Positions 6,082-8,562 of a stretch of DNA of 8,562 nt are shown here, piece after piece (the first letter of the stretch is position 1; every line of letters starts with the position of its first letter). The translations under genes and the position numbers were made by a program. The DNA comes from an uncultured Eubacterium sp. (GTDB lineage Bacteria > Bacillota_A > Clostridia > Lachnospirales > Lachnospiraceae). A model generated the notes under the pieces. The model saw only the letters and a list, made by a program, of their open reading frames with translations. It was not told the origin of the DNA and ran no database searches. The stretch covers positions 1 through 8,562 of the forward strand of contig CAQBGY010000126.1 in the NCBI GenBank assembly GCA_948759685.1, given 5' to 3'.

Positions 6082-6408
6082 ATGAATTGGATTATCTTAT
6101 TGTTGGCAGGATTGTTTGAAGTGAGCCTCACATTCTGCTTGGGTAAAACGAAAGCGGCATCAGGACTTGAATTTTATTTGTGGGGGAGCGGTTTCTTGGC
6201 ATCTACCGTGTTGAGTATGGCTTTGCTTGCCAAAGCTGTGCAGACTTTGCCTTTAGGAACGGCATACGCCATTTGGACGGGCATCGGGGCTGTAGGCACG
6301 GTCTTGATTGGAATATTCGTATTCAAGGAGCCTGCCACTCCCATCCGGCTTTTCTTCCTGTTCACGCTCATCGCGTCGTTGATAGGGTTGAAAGTCGTGT
6401 CATATTGA
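6082..6408 (+). CDS. Small multidrug resistance (SMR) family transporter
   Basis: This 108-residue inner-membrane protein has four hydrophobic segments and works as a dual-topology dimer, exchanging protons for cationic compounds. The essential Glu13 sits in GLFEV. The signature GTAYAIWTGIGAVG at 59-72 (Tyr62, Trp65) and the LPLGTAYA block are closest to the guanidinium-exporter (Gdx/SugE) branch, and Ser45 corresponds to the Gdx substrate-site Ser. However, the Gdx Trp after Glu13 is Leu16 here, and EVSLTF does not match the usual EVVWA. There are three extra residues between TM1 and TM2. Substrate is therefore open: guanidinium, other small cations, or quaternary amines. It is the first gene of an operon with the MFS gene 13 bases on. 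No guanidine riboswitch is recognisable in its leader. Confidence 0.93.
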   Translation: MNWIILLLAGLFEVSLTFCLGKTKAASGLEFYLWGSGFLASTVLSMALLAKAVQTLPLGTAYAIWTGIGAVGTVLIGIFVFKEPATPIRLFFLFTLIASLIGLKVVSY

Positions 6409-6415
6409 AAGGAGG
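6408..6415 (+). promoter_or_regulatory. Strong Shine-Dalgarno of the MFS gene
   Basis: AAAGGAGG is fully complementary to the 16S rRNA 3' end and lies six bases from the MFS ATG at 6422, starting in the last base of the SMR stop codon. Bacteroidetes genes seldom use such sites; other genes in this window lack one. It fixes the start codon and may hint at transfer from another phylum. Confidence 0.8.
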
Positions 6416-6421
6416 CACCAG

Positions 6422-7603
6422 ATGAAGTATGAATTGAGGGAGAACCAAGGCATTCCGACCCCTCTGTTGGCTCTGATGGCAGTCGCTACGGGGCTTTCCG
6501 TTGCCAACTGCTACTACAACCAACCTTTGTTGGGCAGCATGGCAAAGGATTTCGCGGTCAATGACTTTTCCGCCAGTATGGTGGCGACATTGACCCAAAT
6601 AGGTTATGTGGCCGGGCTTGTATTTGTCATTCCGCTTGGTGACTTAGTTTCACGAAAGAAACTGATATTGACCAATTATATCGTTTCATCGTGCGCATTG
6701 CTTGCCATAGCCCTTGCCCCGAACATCTATTGGGTGTGGGGCGCATCCTTGCTTGCCGGAGCATCTTCGGTCATGCCACAGTTCTTCATCCCGTTAGTGT
6801 CTTTCCATTCGGCACCTGCACACAAGGTGCGCAATGTGGGCATTATACAATCCTGCTTGCTCATAGGCATTCTCGGCTCGCGGGTGTTCAGTGGCTTTCT
6901 TGCTGATGTGTGGGGATGGCGTTCCGTCTATTTCGTGGCTTGCGTGTTTATGCTCGGATGTTTTCTGATGATTCACAAGATGCTGCCCGTGCTGTCTGCC
7001 CGTTCTCAAGAAAGCTATGCAGGGCTGATGAAATCTTTGTTGCGCCTGCTCTTCCAATACCCGTACCTGCGTATCGCTTCGTTGAGAGCGGCATTGGCTT
7101 ATGGCTCGTTCTTCGCTTTGTGGAGTTGCCTTGCTTTCCGAATGAAGCAAGAGCCTTTCTTCGCGAGTGACGATATTATCGGAGCACTCGGTTTGTGCGG
7201 ATTGGCAGGTGCATCTACGGTTGTATTCATTAGCGGATATATCCAAAAATACGGCGCAAGATTCTTCTCCATCGTCGGAGGATGCGTTATCTTGGCTGCA
7301 TGGTTGTTGGCATTTTGGGGAAATGACAGCTACTTGTGGATGATAATCGCCATTCTTTTAATTGATGCAGGAATGCAATGCATCCACTTGTCCAACCAAA
7401 CCAGCGTGGTCGCTCTTGACGCATCCGCCATCAACCGGGTCAATACCGTTTATATGACCATTTACTTCTTGGGCGGTTCTGCCGGAACATTCGTTTCAGG
7501 TCTGTTTTGGCAACATTGTGGATGGACGGGTGTGGCAGGAGTAGGAATCGCTTTTACCGTAGCCTCCTTGCTTGTTAATTGCTTCAACTCTAAAACAGCA
7601 TAA
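6422..7603 (+). CDS. Major facilitator superfamily efflux transporter
   Basis: This 393-residue protein has about 12 membrane segments and should be a proton-driven exporter in the inner membrane. Motifs seen are ANCYYNQP at 28-35 in TM1, typical of one group of drug/metabolite MFS proteins, a motif A variant GDLVSRKKLI at 73-82 between TM2 and TM3, and GFLADVWGWRSVYF at 158-171 in the TM5-6 area. Length is normal for a 12-TM MFS. It lies 13 bases after the SMR gene with a strong Shine-Dalgarno, so the two are almost certainly co-transcribed and probably controlled by the divergent Crp/Fnr protein. The substrate cannot be told from the sequence. A decayed copy of its C-terminus occurs at 8268-8354, so related versions of this gene have been juxtaposed here. 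Confidence 0.92.
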   Translation: MKYELRENQGIPTPLLALMAVATGLSVANCYYNQPLLGSMAKDFAVNDFSASMVATLTQIGYVAGLVFVIPLGDLVSRKKLILTNYIVSSCALLAIALAPNIYWVWGASLLAGASSVMPQFFIPLVSFHSAPAHKVRNVGIIQSCLLIGILGSRVFSGFLADVWGWRSVYFVACVFMLGCFLMIHKMLPVLSARSQESYAGLMKSLLRLLFQYPYLRIASLRAALAYGSFFALWSCLAFRMKQEPFFASDDIIGALGLCGLAGASTVVFISGYIQKYGARFFSIVGGCVILAAWLLAFWGNDSYLWMIIAILLIDAGMQCIHLSNQTSVVALDASAINRVNTVYMTIYFLGGSAGTFVSGLFWQHCGWTGVAGVGIAFTVASLLVNCFNSKTA

Positions 7604-7616
7604 GTGTGGATGTCAA
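7550..7616 (+). repeat. Imperfect direct repeat, copy A (MFS 3' end)
   Basis: This 67-base segment spans the last codons of the MFS gene and 13 bases beyond. It matches 8301-8367 at 54 of 67 positions without gaps. A second block, 7638-7689, matches 8457-8508 at 40 of 52. Between the blocks copy B has about 69 extra bases. Confidence 0.85.
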
Positions 7617-7702
7617 ATATTCAGCCTGAATATAGTAATGCAGACCACGGTAAATGGAATGGCTACAGATTCATTGCCCGAAAACAAAGAGAATCTTTGT
7701 AG
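7610..7702 (+). pseudogene. Remnant of a small gene downstream of the MFS gene
   Basis: A 30-codon frame starts six bases after the MFS stop (MSNIQPEYSN...) and ends at TAG 7700-7702. The segment NADHGKWNGYRFI has a counterpart in copy B (DADYGNWNGYQLI), and over the first 30 bases four of five differences fall on third codon positions, which suggests this frame was once coding. The motif vaguely recalls the start of some Bacteroidales SAM-dependent methyltransferases (ADYGNW), but I cannot confirm it. It is probably the truncated head of a gene once next to the transporter. The alternative frame from ATG 7638 is open for only 25 codons. Confidence 0.4.
7617..7633. repeat. Perfect 17-base palindrome after the MFS gene
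   Basis: ATATTCAG-C-CTGAATAT is symmetric about a single central base. It has no T-tract and low GC, so termination is unlikely. It could be an operator, and it coincides with the spot where copy B diverges, so it could also mark a rearrangement point. Confidence 0.6.
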
Positions 7703-7727
7703 GAATAGGAAATAAACTGATAACAAT

Positions 7728-8228
7728 ATGGAGACAAAAGATGGTTTTATCATCCGTCCAATCAAGGAAACGGATAATGCTCAAATGGCTCGTCTGATAC
7801 GATGTGTTATTGATGAATTTGGTGTGTCGCATACAGGCACGGTGTATGATGACCCTGTCACGGACTGCATCAGTCAGTCGGTTGAAAATGTAAATGCAGA
7901 ATATTGGGTGATTGATTACGGCGGAGAGATTCAAGGAGGCTGTGGCTTCTATCCCACCAAAGGCTTGCCCGGCAAGTGTGCTGAAATAGTCAAGTATTAT
8001 TTATCGCCTGCTGTCCGAGGAAAAGGATTGGGAGGCATGATTCTTGATTTGATTGTCCGCCGTGCAAAGGGAGCGGGCTATACCAGCCTGTATATAGAAA
8101 CATTCCCTTCGTTTGGTAAAGCCATTGATATGTATAAGGAACGGGGATTTCAGCTGTTGGATGGTCAACTCGGAGATTCCGGGCATACGGCAACCAGTAT
8201 ATTCATGCTGAAGGTTTTAACCGACTGA
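7728..8228 (+). CDS. GNAT-family N-acetyltransferase
   Basis: This 166-residue enzyme should transfer acetyl from acetyl-CoA to an amine. Motif A, which binds the CoA pyrophosphate, is seen at 94-104 (SPAVRGKGLGG), preceded by the beta-4 strand CAEIVKYYLS. The beta-5 to helix region is LYIETFPSFGKAIDMYKERGF at 121-141, with the usual aromatic residue in the Y-x-x-x-G-F turn. Length is normal for a single-domain GNAT. Substrate is unknown: small molecule, antibiotic, or protein N-terminus are all possible, and no aminoglycoside acetyltransferase subfamily is recognised. It starts 124 bases after the MFS stop with no good promoter in between, so read-through from the efflux operon is possible. 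It lies between the two diverged copies of the MFS-tail junction, so it may have been inserted there. Confidence 0.9.
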   Translation: METKDGFIIRPIKETDNAQMARLIRCVIDEFGVSHTGTVYDDPVTDCISQSVENVNAEYWVIDYGGEIQGGCGFYPTKGLPGKCAEIVKYYLSPAVRGKGLGGMILDLIVRRAKGAGYTSLYIETFPSFGKAIDMYKERGFQLLDGQLGDSGHTATSIFMLKVLTD

Positions 8229-8267
8229 CACATAGCTTCCCGCATGACAACCTAAACCTCTGAGGAA

Positions 8268-8354
8268 ATGCAATGCATTCATTTGTTATGGATAAGAGTT
8301 GCTTTTACCGTGGCTTCCTTGTTTGCAATTTGCTTTAAGCCTCAAACGGCATAA
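8268..8354 (+). pseudogene. Decayed, internally deleted second MFS 3' end
   Basis: The 28-codon frame reads MQCIHL, then four residues, then VAFTVASLFAICFKPQTA and TAA. It aligns in frame to the intact MFS C-terminus, MQCIHL (318-323) and IAFTVASLLVNCFNSKTA (376-393), with about 48 codons missing between. Upstream of 8262 the similarity stops. This is a relic of another, roughly 80%-identical transporter gene and not a working protein, as it lacks everything before residue 318. Confidence 0.85.
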
Positions 8355-8367
8355 GAGTGGATGCCAA
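8301..8367 (+). repeat. Imperfect direct repeat, copy B (MFS 3' end)
   Basis: This is the partner of 7550-7616, with 54 of 67 identical bases and no gaps, running past the pseudogene stop by 13 bases. The divergence shows the two copies were separate lineages before meeting here, or that the duplication is old. Confidence 0.85.
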
Positions 8368-8415
8368 TCAGCTGAAAGAATATTGGGAATGATTATTCCA
8401 GTCGGAATATTTTTC

Positions 8416-8425
8416 GTACTTTTGC
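8416..8425 (+). promoter_or_regulatory. Candidate -7 box; also a GTANNTTTGC match
   Basis: TACTTTTG (8417-8424) is an exact -7 box, 32 bases before the ATG at 8457. The ten bases GTACTTTTGC also match the CTnDOT-type attachment core in full, giving a candidate right end of an element of about 8.2 kb starting at 201. Against that, similarity to copy A resumes downstream at 8457. The promoter reading is slightly favoured. Just upstream, GGAAT and ATTCC words (8387-8407) form small overlapping inverted repeats. Confidence 0.45.
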
Positions 8426-8456
8426 ATCCGTAAGAGTTACCCGAACAAGCAAAGCG

Positions 8457-8562
8457 ATGCAGACTACGGCAATTGGAACGGTTACCAACTCATTACCCCA
8501 AAACGAGGTAATTCTTCTAACTCTTTTGATTTCAGGTAGGTATATTTCTTATACAGATTTAC
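8457..8562 (+). CDS. Possible gene start running off the window (or gene relic)
   Basis: From ATG 8457 the frame MQTTAIGTVTNSLPQNEVIL... stays open for 35 codons to the last base. A promoter box lies 32 bases upstream, which supports a real gene. However, its first 52 bases match 7638-7689 (40 of 52), where the same frame soon stops. The substitution pattern there better fits another frame (DADYGNWNGYQLI), which in this copy ends at a TAG (8537-8539). It may thus be a relic of the gene that once followed the transporter. No function is recognised. Confidence 0.3.
   Translation, partial: MQTTAIGTVTNSLPQNEVILLTLLISGRYISYTDL

Noticed and set aside
7617..7633. Terminator for the SMR-MFS operon
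   Set aside because: The palindrome is AT-rich, would leave a very tight loop and has no T-tract.
7703..8300. Insertion sequence or transposon carrying the GNAT gene between the repeats
   Set aside because: No transposase, terminal inverted repeats or clear target duplication are seen around the gene.

Overview
The window looks like part of a mobilizable genetic element from a Bacteroidales bacterium (Bacteroides, Parabacteroides or a relative). The pointers are an IntDOT-like tyrosine integrase, a MobV/Pre-type relaxase, several TAnnTTTG (-7) promoter boxes typical of Bacteroides, A-rich starts with little Shine-Dalgarno, and a short Crp/Fnr regulator of Bacteroidetes type. No species can be named from the sequence alone.

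Layout. Bases 1-60 hold the possible 3' end of an upstream gene in AT-rich DNA. A perfect match to the CTnDOT-family attachment core GTANNTTTGC lies at 201-210, just upstream of the integrase gene (263-1492). The integrase overlaps a small DNA-binding-like protein gene by four bases (1489-1860), and a rho-independent terminator follows (1909-1952). Next comes an SF3-type helicase / primase-helicase (2129-3322), probably the replication protein of the excised circle. A 580-base non-coding stretch follows: it is crowded with TGATGA/TCATCA words (3328-3557, candidate replication-protein sites), then large inverted repeats (3735-3850, candidate oriT), ending at the relaxase gene (3905-5275). A perfect 19-bp inverted repeat (5282-5345) closes this backbone.

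The cargo follows at lower GC. A Crp/Fnr-type regulator on the minus strand (5358-5921) diverges from a two-gene efflux operon: a small multidrug resistance (SMR) transporter (6082-6408) and a 12-TM major facilitator (6422-7603). A GNAT acetyltransferase (7728-8228) lies downstream. The A/T-rich divergent spacer has Bacteroides promoters facing both ways and operator-like repeats, so the regulator probably controls the pumps.

The most unusual part is the right end. After the acetyltransferase lies a decayed second copy of the MFS transporter's 3' end plus its downstream sequence (8268-8508, about 80% identical to 7550-7689). The acetyltransferase therefore sits between two diverged copies of one gene junction. 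This suggests recombination between related resistance/efflux islands, or repeated insertion at one place. A third GTANNTTTGC match (8416-8425) lies in this segment and is a possible, but contested, right end of the element.

The backbone genes fit a self-excising, replicating and mobilizable (not self-transmissible) element carrying a regulated efflux/acetylation cargo. I see no tRNA, rRNA, CRISPR array or insertion sequence.
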